A stretch of DNA of 33,738 nt. It comes from an uncultured Faecalibacterium sp. Lineage in GTDB: Bacteria > Bacillota > Clostridia > Oscillospirales > Ruminococcaceae. Shown piece by piece: positions 1-6,696 of the stretch; the stretch's first letter is position 1, and each line of letters begins with the position of its first letter. A program made the translations under genes and the position numbers. The stretch spans positions 1 through 33,738 of the forward strand of contig CAAFQM010000004.1 in the NCBI GenBank assembly GCA_900765105.1. Direction: 5' to 3'. Below the pieces are notes generated by a model, which saw nothing but the letters and a program-made list of their open reading frames with translations, was not told where the DNA came from and searched no databases.

Positions 1-615
1 CGCCACGGCAAGGCGCACTGTGACCTGAAGGCTATCCGCAAGGAGCCGCTGGAACGGTTCGTGGTGGACACTGCCATTAAGGTGATCTTCAGCGATGAAA
101 TTACCGAACGGCTGATAGATTTGGTCATGGAAGCCCAGCAGCAGGAGAACACCCGGCTGCCTGTTCTGAAAGAGCAGCTCCGGGATACGGAGAAACGGCT
201 CGCAAACCTTCTGGAAGCCATTGAACAGGGCATCCTGACCTCGACCACCAAGCAGCGGTTGGACGAGCTGGAAGCCCGGAAAGAAGCCCTGAACACCAGC
301 ATTCTGGAAGAAGAGCTGAAAAAGCCAGTCCTGACCCGCGAATGGATGCGGTTCTGGTTTGAAAAATTCCGCAAGGGTGACATGAGGGACATGGAACACC
401 AGCGGCAGATCATTGATACCTTTGTCAACTCGGTCTACGTTTTTGACGACCGGGTCGTGCTCAATTTCAACTTCACGGACGATTCCAAAACCATCTCCCG
501 TGAAGAGGTGTTGGGTTCGAGTGCTGTGGACAATGCTCCACCACAATCCCCAGACCATTTGGTCTGGGGATTTTTTTGTGGTGGACGGTACAGGGCTCGA
601 ACAGGGCGGCTCTGA
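1..615 (+). CDS. Large serine recombinase, C-terminal fragment (5' end outside window)
   Basis: The frame is open from base 1 to the TGA at 613-615, so only the last 204 codons are seen. The catalytic resolvase domain is missing because the window begins inside the gene. What is visible looks like the tail of large serine recombinases: a short Cys-containing stretch followed by IRKEPLERFVVD, then a long charged helical or coiled-coil region (about residues 45-105, with QQQENTRLPVLKEQL and RLDELEARKEAL), then a short beta-rich end (VNSVYVFDDRVVLNFNF). Such enzymes integrate and excise conjugative elements or phages, or carry small mobilizable units. The last roughly 25 codons run through the gene's own terminator hairpin, so they look like tail sequence rather than a domain. 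No other mobile-element gene follows, which suggests this is the element's right end. The family call is good; which element it belongs to cannot be seen. Confidence 0.82.
   Translation, partial: RHGKAHCDLKAIRKEPLERFVVDTAIKVIFSDEITERLIDLVMEAQQQENTRLPVLKEQLRDTEKRLANLLEAIEQGILTSTTKQRLDELEARKEALNTSILEEELKKPVLTREWMRFWFEKFRKGDMRDMEHQRQIIDTFVNSVYVFDDRVVLNFNFTDDSKTISREEVLGSSAVDNAPPQSPDHLVWGFFCGGRYRARTGRL
548..577 (+). terminator. Intrinsic terminator of the recombinase gene
   Basis: A perfect 9-bp stem CCCCAGACC / GGTCTGGGG with an ATTT loop is followed by A and seven T. It lies inside the last codons of the recombinase frame, so transcription probably ends just before or around the stop codon. Confidence 0.75.
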
Positions 616-752
616 CGACGCCAGTCGGCAGAGTAAGCAATCAGCCCAGTGGGCTGTTGCTTAGCCCGCGGTTCCCAGCGGCTAGGAATGTCTACCAAGA
701 AAGATGCCGACCATTTGGTCTGGGGATTTTTTGTGGTGGACGGCACAGGGCT
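553..752 (+). repeat. Direct repeat pair of about 44 bp flanking a hairpin (553-597 and 709-752)
   Basis: The stretch from GACCATTTGGTCTGGGGA through the T-run to GTGGTGGACGG-ACAGGGCT occurs at 553-597 and again at 709-752, differing by one T in the run and one T/C change. The second copy has lost the left arm of the terminator stem (only GACC/GGTC can pair). Between the copies, 635-662 can fold into a stem AAGCAA-CAGCCC / GGGCTG-TTGCTT with one bulged T. No gene is apparent between 616 and 841. The duplication could be a trace of integration or of an earlier recombinase tail. Confidence 0.7.
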
Positions 753-841
753 GCAAAGGCCGTATCTTCTCGGCAATCGCAGCCCATGCATCCACAGGCA
801 TTCTGACTTTCGGCCTGATGGAAAGCTGATACCCAGAATCA

Positions 842-884
842 AAAAGAGACAGGTCTCTCCAAAAAGCAGAGGCCTGTCTCTTTT
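842..884 (-). terminator. Terminator after the phosphoribosyltransferase-like gene
   Basis: A 12-bp stem AAAAGAGACAGG (842-853) / CCTGTCTCTTTT (873-884) with a T-rich exit in both directions. It lies 13 bases beyond the stop of the minus-strand gene. Confidence 0.8.
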
Positions 885-897
885 GTATTTCTGTACG

Positions 898-1533
898 TTA
901 CAGCGCCGAATAGCCGAAGCTGTTCACCAGCGCGTCGATGTGCTGGCCGGCCTTGCACATGGGGCAGTCGCGGCTGTCGAAGCTGGCGTAATCCGGCAGG
1001 CTGGCGGGGTCGAAGATGGACGTGACCTCGTAGCCCAGACATTCATGGGTGGTGGCAAAGATGGCTGACAGCCCCGCCACCATGCCGCCGTAGTAGTTCA
1101 CCGCTTCGATAGCGGCCTGCACGGTGTAGCCAGTGGTGATGGACGCAGCCAGAATGAGCACATGCTTGCCCTTGACCATTGGTGCCAGATTATCGCGCAG
1201 GATGATCTGGCTGCCGGTGGTGTACTCCGGGGTGACCACATAGATGGTCTGGTGGGCGTTCATGTTGGCAAAACCGTCCTTGGTCAGCTCGTTGGCCAGA
1301 CAGGTGCCGATGACCTGCGTGCCGTCCAGACAGAGCACTGTATCCACGATGGTGTTGTGCTGGTAGGCCGCCACAAGCTCCTTTGCCACGGCCTTGGCCT
1401 CGGACAGGCGGGACTTCTGGGTCGTAACGTCGATGTAATAGTTGATATGGCTGTGGCTGGTGGCAAAATGGCCCTTTGCCACGCGCAGGAACAGATTGCT
1501 CTTCTTGGTGGGAAGCTTTACCATATTGATCAT
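898..1533 (-). CDS. Phosphoribosyltransferase-like protein with degenerate PRPP loop
   Basis: This 211-residue protein has the fold signature of type I phosphoribosyltransferases such as orotate phosphoribosyltransferase: a central hydrophobic strand followed by ITTG at about residues 125-138 (VLILAASITTGYTV). Active enzymes carry two acidic residues directly before the I-T-T-G loop (for example VDDVITTG) to hold PRPP. Here both are alanine (LAAS), so catalysis is doubtful and a sensor or regulatory role is possible. Near the C-terminus a DCPMC motif gives two close cysteines. The start is set by AAAAGGAG 11 bases upstream. It is a single-gene transcript with its own promoter, an early hairpin in the leader, and a terminator. 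It would often be annotated as orotate phosphoribosyltransferase; that function is not secured by the motif. Confidence 0.7.
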   Translation of the reverse strand: MINMVKLPTKKSNLFLRVAKGHFATSHSHINYYIDVTTQKSRLSEAKAVAKELVAAYQHNTIVDTVLCLDGTQVIGTCLANELTKDGFANMNAHQTIYVVTPEYTTGSQIILRDNLAPMVKGKHVLILAASITTGYTVQAAIEAVNYYGGMVAGLSAIFATTHECLGYEVTSIFDPASLPDYASFDSRDCPMCKAGQHIDALVNSFGYSAL

Positions 1534-1576
1534 CGAAACAACACTCCTTTTCAGGTTTTGTCGGCCGTTACACCGT

Positions 1577-1610
1577 AAAATACAAAAACCGCGGCAGCAG
1601 TTCCGCCGCG
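1577..1610 (-). terminator. Leader terminator (possible attenuator) of the PRTase-like gene
   Basis: On the minus strand the stem CGCGGC (1610-1605) / GCCGCG (1595-1590), extended by flanking A and T runs, is followed by GTTTTTGTATTTT. It lies between the promoter at 1635-1663 and the start codon at 1533, where an intrinsic terminator acts as an attenuator. It could also stop plus-strand reads, since the other side is T-rich too. Confidence 0.6.
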
Positions 1611-1634
1611 ATTTTTCTGCGTTTGTATATCCTT

Positions 1635-1663
1635 ATTGTACCGGAAAACCGCACTGTGCACAA
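1635..1663 (-). promoter_or_regulatory. Promoter of the PRTase-like gene
   Basis: On the minus strand TTGTGC, a 17-base spacer and TACAAT. The predicted transcript starts near 1628, giving a leader of about 95 bases that holds the hairpin at 1590-1610. Confidence 0.6.
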
Positions 1664-1744
1664 GGAACAATTCCACTAAAAAACTTTGCCGATTTTGCAT
1701 CACATCGACAAATACATGGATACAAACTGTCCTCCAAGGGGTAC

Positions 1745-1773
1745 AAAAAGGCCCGCGCCTTACGGCGCGGGCC
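1745..1773 (-). terminator. Terminator after the Tat lipoprotein pair
   Basis: A perfect 10-bp stem GGCCCGCGCC / GGCGCGGGCC with a TTAC loop, followed on the minus strand by five T. It lies just beyond the stop codon at 1792. Confidence 0.85.
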
Positions 1774-1791
1774 GGAAATGCGGGATTAAAA

Positions 1792-2340
1792 TCAGCCTGC
1801 AATCACACGGCTGGTGATATCCCAAGTTGCACGGACATCCTTCATGTAATCGGTCTTGTTCTCGATTGCGGTGTAGTGAGGATAATAACGGAACCAAACC
1901 TTCTTAGCATCTGTAAAGTCGATGTTTTTAAAAGTCACCTGAGCAGGATAAGTCTTGCCACTATCCATAGCCGTTTCACCGGTGCCACTAACTTCAATTC
2001 CGTCCGAAGTAGAGTTAAACTCCTTTGTATCACCGTTCTCATAATCTACGATGATAGCGTAGCGATCTTTACCACAGGAGAAGCTATCGCCAACCGGCTT
2101 ATGCTGAATGTCGCAGGTAAGTACGCCCGAACTATAGGTCACACTGGTCAGGGTATGCTTATCGGAGCTGCCGCCAAAGCCAAAGATGCTGTCAGAAGCG
2201 CCAAAACTCAGAGTCTCTCCAATCTTACCGGAGGGCTGATTCGGGTTGGAGCAGCCGGTCAGGGAGCCGGAAACCGCCACGGCAGCGGCGGCCAGAGCGG
2301 TATACTTCATAAAATCACGGCGGGAAAAGGTATAGGACAT
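1792..2340 (-). CDS. Tat-signal lipoprotein of unknown function
   Basis: A 182-residue protein. The N-terminus carries a twin-arginine export motif (FSRRDFMKY, residues 4-12), a weakly hydrophobic Ala-rich stretch and a lipobox ending in SLTGC (Cys about residue 30). It should therefore be exported folded and tethered to the outer face of the membrane by a lipid. The mature part has alternating beta-type patterns (DRYAIIVDYENGDTKEF, AQVTFKNIDF) and no domain I recognise; an Ig-like or beta-sandwich fold is a guess. The ATG at 2340 is chosen because GAGGAGG lies just upstream and the Tat motif follows at once; an in-frame start 30 bases earlier lacks such a site. It lies downstream of the gene at 2396-3010, 55 bases apart with no promoter seen, so they are probably co-transcribed. 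Confidence 0.75.
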   Translation of the reverse strand: MSYTFSRRDFMKYTALAAAAVAVSGSLTGCSNPNQPSGKIGETLSFGASDSIFGFGGSSDKHTLTSVTYSSGVLTCDIQHKPVGDSFSCGKDRYAIIVDYENGDTKEFNSTSDGIEVSGTGETAMDSGKTYPAQVTFKNIDFTDAKKVWFRYYPHYTAIENKTDYMKDVRATWDITSRVIAG

Positions 2341-2373
2341 GGTCGTTCCTCCTCTAAGTACAGTTATCATTCA

Positions 2374-2389
2374 TTGCCGGGTCCGGCAA
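2374..2389. other. Tight hairpin between the two Tat lipoprotein genes
   Basis: TTGCCGG / CCGGCAA, a perfect 7-bp stem with a two-base loop and no T-run on the minus-strand exit. It may protect or process the shared mRNA rather than terminate it. Confidence 0.45.
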
Positions 2390-2395
2390 AACGTT

Positions 2396-3010
2396 TTATG
2401 CACGGGTGACGTCAGCGGCCGTCATGTTGAAGGTGATGGTCTTGTCCTCCACAAAGGTGGGCATGTAGGTCACCTGCAGGTTCTGCCATCCCTTGGGAAC
2501 CAGCAGCATCAGCTGCAGGTAGCCGCTGCCCTGCGGGGGCAGGGTGGTCGAATCCAAGAAGCTCTGGGAGTTCTGGTTGTACAGAGAGATATTGACACCG
2601 CACTCCACGCTCTGACCGTCGCAGACAGCTGCAAAATCGGTGGACGCAGCTGCCAGTGCATGGAAGTTTGCATCAACATTGCTCGTGGGGGGCACCGGGT
2701 ATGCCGCGTTGATCTCGGCCAGATTCTGTGCGCCGATGGCAAAGGTCTTATCCTTGGTGCGGTTGACTACGGTGACCAGAACAGCCACATACTCATAACC
2801 TGCCTGTGCAGGTGCAGTATCGATATTGAACAGACTGGTCAGCTGGACACCCAGACCGTTCCAGCTGCTTACTTTGTCGCCGACCTTGACGTCCACGACA
2901 GTGGCGTCGCCGTTCTGCTTGCAGCCGCCCAGCAGGCTGGCCGCGCCCACTGCTGCTGCGGACGCACCGGCAGCCTTCAGGAACGCACGGCGGGAAATGG
3001 AGTTGGACAT
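2396..3010 (-). CDS. Tat-signal lipoprotein, DUF4352-like beta domain
   Basis: A 204-residue protein with twin-arginine motif ISRRAFLKAAG (residues 5-15), an Ala-rich stretch and lipobox LLGGC, so a Tat-exported lipoprotein. The mature part has the pattern of small extracellular Ig-like domains of the DUF4352 kind: a conserved strand YEYVAVLVTVVNRT early, and a late strand VPKGWQNLQVTYMP. It is a paralogue of the protein at 7461-8066: both share the F-A/T-AVCDGQ-V-CG block and the W-Q-L strand followed by a P-F/D-F end. Start ATG at 3010 is preceded by AAGGAGG; an earlier in-frame ATG has no such site. Ligand and role are unknown. It is first in a probable two-gene operon with 1792-2340. Confidence 0.77.
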   Translation of the reverse strand: MSNSISRRAFLKAAGASAAAVGAASLLGGCKQNGDATVVDVKVGDKVSSWNGLGVQLTSLFNIDTAPAQAGYEYVAVLVTVVNRTKDKTFAIGAQNLAEINAAYPVPPTSNVDANFHALAAASTDFAAVCDGQSVECGVNISLYNQNSQSFLDSTTLPPQGSGYLQLMLLVPKGWQNLQVTYMPTFVEDKTITFNMTAADVTRA

Positions 3011-3063
3011 AATACAAGCCTCCTTAAAATACGGAAAACACATTTCCAGATTCCTCTATTCTG

Positions 3064-3092
3064 TTTATACCCTTTCTGCGCAAAAAGTGCAA
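3064..3092 (-). promoter_or_regulatory. Promoter of the Tat lipoprotein operon
   Basis: On the minus strand TTGCAC, a 17-base spacer and TATAAA. The -35 box sits inside the hairpin at 3080-3103, so the stem of the upstream gene's possible terminator overlaps this promoter. Confidence 0.65.
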
Positions 3093-3103
3093 GTCCTTTT
3101 TGC
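3080..3103 (-). terminator. Possible terminator after the XRE regulator gene
   Basis: GCAAAAAG / CTTTTTGC, an 8-bp stem with an 8-base loop, located 28 bases past the XRE stop codon. The T-run lies within the stem rather than after it, so termination may be weak. Confidence 0.4.
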
Positions 3104-3130
3104 AGAATTAACGGCAATTTCACAGGAATA

Positions 3131-3826
3131 TCACCCTTCCGGCGACAATCCCTTGACGTGCGTTTCGCTGGTTTTGACCAAATTTAAGAGGCTGGGCGTA
3201 TACAGCGGAAACTCCCGTGTCAGGCTTTCGGTGGTCATGGCAAGGCACTCGGGGGCCTTCACGCCCTCGCCGCCGTTCACGTCCTGTCCGGCCAACAGCG
3301 CTTCCACGTTGGACTCCGACATCCGCATCACGGCATCGGAGCAGCCGCGCCAGCGGATGGGGTCGATGCTGAACATGCTGGCGGCGTTGTGCGGCTCGGC
3401 CGAATACAGCAGCCGGAACATCTTGGCCACGGCCATCATCAGGTAGGAGCTGACCTCGGTGGTCAGGGCCTTGCTGTGGCACTGGCCGATCTTGGCGTAC
3501 AGCACGTTCAGGCTGTTGGAGATCAGTTTTTTGTTCATGGTGGGCAACACGCTGCCGTGGTAGACGTTATCCTTCATCTTATCCGGGTTCGGGATATCCT
3601 CGGCCGAAAGCATCATGCCGTTGCGCTCTGCACTGCGGCCCAGCAGATAGTCGCAGGAAACATTATAATAGTCGGCCACCCGCACCACAAAATCCAGACC
3701 GCACTCGCGGATGCCTTTTTCGTAGTGGGACAGCAGGGCCTGCGAAACGCCGAGATCCTCGGCGGCCTGCTTCTGGGTAATGCCGCGCTCCTTGCGCAGC
3801 AGCTTGATGATACGGTTGAATTCCAT
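3131..3826 (-). CDS. XRE-family transcriptional regulator
   Basis: A 231-residue protein. Residues 1-65 form a helix-turn-helix of the Cro/C1 type (FNRIIKLLRKERGITQKQAA, then LGVSQALLSHYEKG and VVRVADYYNVSCDYLLG). The remainder, about 165 residues, is alpha-helical and not recognised; it may be a ligand or oligomerisation domain. The ATG at 3826 is preceded by GAGGAG at a good distance; the frame stays open 41 codons upstream but that stretch contains the promoter. The gene is divergent from the receptor-like kinase at 4125, and an inverted repeat between the two promoters is a likely binding site. It therefore probably regulates itself and the kinase. Confidence 0.82.
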   Translation of the reverse strand: MEFNRIIKLLRKERGITQKQAAEDLGVSQALLSHYEKGIRECGLDFVVRVADYYNVSCDYLLGRSAERNGMMLSAEDIPNPDKMKDNVYHGSVLPTMNKKLISNSLNVLYAKIGQCHSKALTTEVSSYLMMAVAKMFRLLYSAEPHNAASMFSIDPIRWRGCSDAVMRMSESNVEALLAGQDVNGGEGVKAPECLAMTTESLTREFPLYTPSLLNLVKTSETHVKGLSPEG

Positions 3827-3892
3827 GATACTGACTCCTCGGTATATCGGATGGTTGGGGGACATCCTTGATTTTTGGTTTACAACAGGTTG

Positions 3893-3921
3893 ATTATACA
3901 CAGTGGAAAACCTTTTGTAAA
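3893..3921 (-). promoter_or_regulatory. Promoter of the XRE regulator
   Basis: On the minus strand TTTACA, a 17-base spacer and a perfect TATAAT. Confidence 0.7.
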
Positions 3922-3927
3922 GCAAGA

Positions 3928-3961
3928 AAATGACGATATTTTCCATCATTTTTCGTCATTT
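3928..3961. promoter_or_regulatory. Candidate operator between XRE and kinase promoters
   Basis: Inverted repeat AAATGACGA (3928-3936) / TCGTCATTT (3953-3961). The 16-base spacer itself holds a related half-site CCATCATTT. It sits between the -35 boxes of the two divergent promoters, the usual place for a regulator that controls both sides. That the XRE protein binds it is inferred from position. Confidence 0.5.
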
Positions 3962-3973
3962 TTGTCAAAAGTC

Positions 3974-4003
3974 TTGCTCTGTCCACCATATCTATGCTAC
4001 ACT
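3974..4003 (+). promoter_or_regulatory. Promoter of the receptor-like kinase gene
   Basis: TTGCTC, an 18-base spacer and TACACT preceded by TGC (extended -10). The leader before the ATG at 4125 is about 115 bases long; I see no gene or clear riboswitch in it. Confidence 0.55.
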
Positions 4004-4124
4004 AATGGTACTTACGCATACATTTTGTGGCCTGCGGCCGGCACACAAAAGCTGCAAGCGCAGAAGATCCGGCAGAGAATGCTCTCATACAGGCTCCGCC
4101 GGGCCAGAAAACGAGGAATCAGAT

Positions 4125-6593
4125 ATGGAAGCGGAATACTACAAGCGGTACGAACCATTTTTCGGCGGATGGTACATCCGCCAGCTCATCGGCGAGGGCG
4201 GCTACGGCAAAGTCTTTGAGATCGAGCGGCGCGACACCCTTGGTGCCGTGTTTACCAGCGCACTCAAGGTGATCACCATTCCGCCCAACAACAGCGGTCT
4301 GGAAGGTGCTCTGTCCGAAGGCATGGACTCCGAAAGCGCATCGGTCTATTTTCTGGACTGTGTAAAAGAGCTGAACCGCGAGATCACTCTGATGAGCAAG
4401 CTCAAGGGGCACAGCAACATCGTCAGCTATGAAGACCACGATATCATCCAGCACGAGGATGGCATGGGCTGGGATATCCTGATCCGGATGGAGCTGCTCA
4501 CCCCCATCACAAAGCTGCTGAAGGACAACCATGTCTTCTCCTGCGAGGAAGTGATCCGGCTGGGCATCGACCTGTGCCATGCACTGGAGCTGTGCCAGCG
4601 GTACGGGATCATCCACCGGGACATCAAGCCCGCTAACATCTTTCTTTCCGCAGCGGACGACTTCAAACTGGGTGATTTCGGTGTAGCGCGGGTCACAAAC
4701 GCCGCCACCGCAGCCTACACCCGTGTGGGCACATTGAACTACATGGCACCTGAGATCTTTGCGGGCCAGCCCTATTCCAGCAATGTGGACATCTACTCTC
4801 TCGGCCTTGTGATGTACCAGCTGCTGAACGCGAACCGGATGCCGTTCTATCCGCCTTATCCGGAGACCATCACCTATGCCGCACAGGAGCGCGCCCACGC
4901 CCGGCGTCTGGGCGGCGAAAAGCTTCCTGCCCCCGCCAACGCACCGGAACATCTGGCCAAAATCGTCCTCCGGGCCTGTGCACCGAACCCTGCAGACCGC
5001 TACCAGACCGCTGCACAGATGCGTCAGGAGCTGGAAGCTTTGCAGAAGCAGGAACCTGCCGCATCCGGCAATACCATCGTTCTGCCGGATCCTGTCAGCC
5101 CGGAACCCGACCCGACCACCAAAACGGTCGTCCTGCCGGATCCCTCCAAAAAAGAGCCTAAGCCGGAAGGGCCGACCAGCACCGCTCCCACCAAAAAAGT
5201 CAAGCCCAAGGCCACGGCACCAGACGAGCCGAAGAAAAAGAAGATCTCCCGCCGTCAGCTGCTGGCTGCACTGGGCGGGACTGCCGCTGTGGCTGCACTG
5301 GCAGTCGGCGTTCTGGGCCGGAAATCTTCTTCCGGTCCGGGATCCGGCGTGTCCGGCAATTCCGGCGAGTGCGGCGAGAACGCCGAGTGGAATGTGGACA
5401 GCGCCGGCATCCTGACCATCCGCGGGACTGGCATCGTCGAGCGCAGTCCCTGGCGGCAGATCAAATCACCGGACAAGATCCGACGGGCCGTGGTCGAGGA
5501 CGGCATCACGATCCTCCCGGATTTTGCATTCAGCGGCCTGACCGCCTTAGCGGATGTCTCTCTCCCGGAAAAACTGACAAGGCTCGGAGACTACACCTTC
5601 AGCGACTGCACTGCGCTGAAGACGGTCGCTCTTCCCGCCGAGGTGACCTTCATCGGCACAAAGACCTTCAGCGGCTGTTCCGCACTGGAATCAGCCGAGC
5701 TTCCGGCGGGGATCACAGCGCTCCCGGAGAGCACATTCTGGGGCTGCGAAAGCCTCAAGACCGTCACGCTGCCCGCGGGGATCGAGCAGATCGGCGAGGG
5801 TTCCTTCTGGAAATGCGGCGCGCTGGCGTCGGTCACGCTCCCGGAAAGCGTCTCTTCCATCGGAGCAATGGCCTTCGCCTATTGCACCGCTCTCAGTACG
5901 ATCACGCTGCCGTCCGGGCTGACAGCGCTGGAAGATGAGGTCTTCTGGGGCTGCTCCGCGCTGCAGACGGTTGTACTGCCGGACGGGCTGGAAAGCATCG
6001 GCGAACAGGCCTTTGATTCCTGCTCCATGCTGCAGGGCATCGCACTGCCTGCCAGCCTGACAAGTATCGGTGCTTCCGCCTTCGAAAACTGCGCTGCGCT
6101 GGAATCGATCGCCTTCCCGGACGGACTGAAGGCAATCGGAGAGGCCGCTTTTAAATCGTGCAAGGCTCTGAAAGCGATTGAGCTGCCGGCCAGTGTGACC
6201 TCCATCGGCCCCTATGCATTCGATCATTGCTCTACGATGGAATCCGCTGTGATCCACGCAGGGATCAAAACGCTGGAAGAGGGCACCTTCTATTGCTGCA
6301 CGGCGCTGCAGACGGTTGTACTGCCGGACGGCCTGCAGGCCATCGGAGAATGGACGTTCTATGAATGCAAATACCTGCCTTCCATCACGCTCCCCGAAAG
6401 CCTGCAGACCATCGGGGAAAATGCCTTTGCCAACTGCGAATCTCTGGAATCGGTCAGCATCCCGGCAAATATGTCCAGCATCGGGAATTTTGCCTTTAAC
6501 AGCTGTGACGATCTGAAAGCTGTCACGGTCAGCGCAGCGTGCAGTCTGGGCGAGTACGCTTTCCCCAAGAGCACGGAAGTTTCCTATTACTGA
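4125..6593 (+). CDS. Ser/Thr protein kinase with BspA-like leucine-rich ectodomain
   Basis: An 822-residue receptor-like kinase. The kinase domain (about residues 8-290) is complete: glycine loop GEGGYGKVF, Lys48 (ALKVI), HRDIKPAN with Asp166, DFG with Asp184, and GTLNYMAPE. A Pro/Lys-rich linker (about 300-370) repeats T-x-VLPDP. A basic KKKKISRRQLL then leads into a short Ala/Gly-rich membrane segment (about 378-396). The outside part starts with a CGENAEWNVD block common in BspA-like proteins, followed by 14 full and one partial 23-residue leucine-rich repeats of the LP--L--IG--AF--C type. It thus probably senses something outside and phosphorylates proteins inside. The start is set by GAGGAA before ATG 4125; an upstream in-frame ATG at 3930 precedes the promoter. 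The hydrophobic segment resembles a Tat signal more than a normal anchor. Confidence 0.88.
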   Translation: MEAEYYKRYEPFFGGWYIRQLIGEGGYGKVFEIERRDTLGAVFTSALKVITIPPNNSGLEGALSEGMDSESASVYFLDCVKELNREITLMSKLKGHSNIVSYEDHDIIQHEDGMGWDILIRMELLTPITKLLKDNHVFSCEEVIRLGIDLCHALELCQRYGIIHRDIKPANIFLSAADDFKLGDFGVARVTNAATAAYTRVGTLNYMAPEIFAGQPYSSNVDIYSLGLVMYQLLNANRMPFYPPYPETITYAAQERAHARRLGGEKLPAPANAPEHLAKIVLRACAPNPADRYQTAAQMRQELEALQKQEPAASGNTIVLPDPVSPEPDPTTKTVVLPDPSKKEPKPEGPTSTAPTKKVKPKATAPDEPKKKKISRRQLLAALGGTAAVAALAVGVLGRKSSSGPGSGVSGNSGECGENAEWNVDSAGILTIRGTGIVERSPWRQIKSPDKIRRAVVEDGITILPDFAFSGLTALADVSLPEKLTRLGDYTFSDCTALKTVALPAEVTFIGTKTFSGCSALESAELPAGITALPESTFWGCESLKTVTLPAGIEQIGEGSFWKCGALASVTLPESVSSIGAMAFAYCTALSTITLPSGLTALEDEVFWGCSALQTVVLPDGLESIGEQAFDSCSMLQGIALPASLTSIGASAFENCAALESIAFPDGLKAIGEAAFKSCKALKAIELPASVTSIGPYAFDHCSTMESAVIHAGIKTLEEGTFYCCTALQTVVLPDGLQAIGEWTFYECKYLPSITLPESLQTIGENAFANCESLESVSIPANMSSIGNFAFNSCDDLKAVTVSAACSLGEYAFPKSTEVSYY

Positions 6594-6600
6594 TCATTCT

Positions 6601-6628
6601 TTGCATTCCGGGCGGTTTATGCTATAAT
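6601..6628 (+). promoter_or_regulatory. Promoter of the histidine phosphatase gene
   Basis: TTGCAT, a 16-base spacer and perfect TATAAT with an extended TGC. Shortly after the predicted start, GCCCG (6640-6644) / CGGGC (6657-6661) followed by CGTTTTCTC could form a weak hairpin, perhaps an attenuator. Confidence 0.7.
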
Positions 6629-6696
6629 AAAAAATCAGCGCCCGTCCGTCAGCCAGCGGGCCGTTTTCTCATTCCAATCTGATAAGAGGTGTTTTC

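Noticed and set aside
581..612. tRNA-like 3' end (GGACGGTACAGGGCTCGAAC) after the recombinase
   Set aside because: No acceptor, D or anticodon arms can be formed around it; it is part of the direct repeat.
3930..4124. Longer start for the kinase at ATG 3930
   Set aside because: It would place the operator and promoter inside the coding region. The ATG at 4125 has a ribosome site and directly precedes the kinase fold.
5520..6590. Regular repeats of about 69 bases that might be read as a CRISPR or satellite array
   Set aside because: They are the in-frame codons of the leucine-rich repeats; the period is constant, with no spacers.
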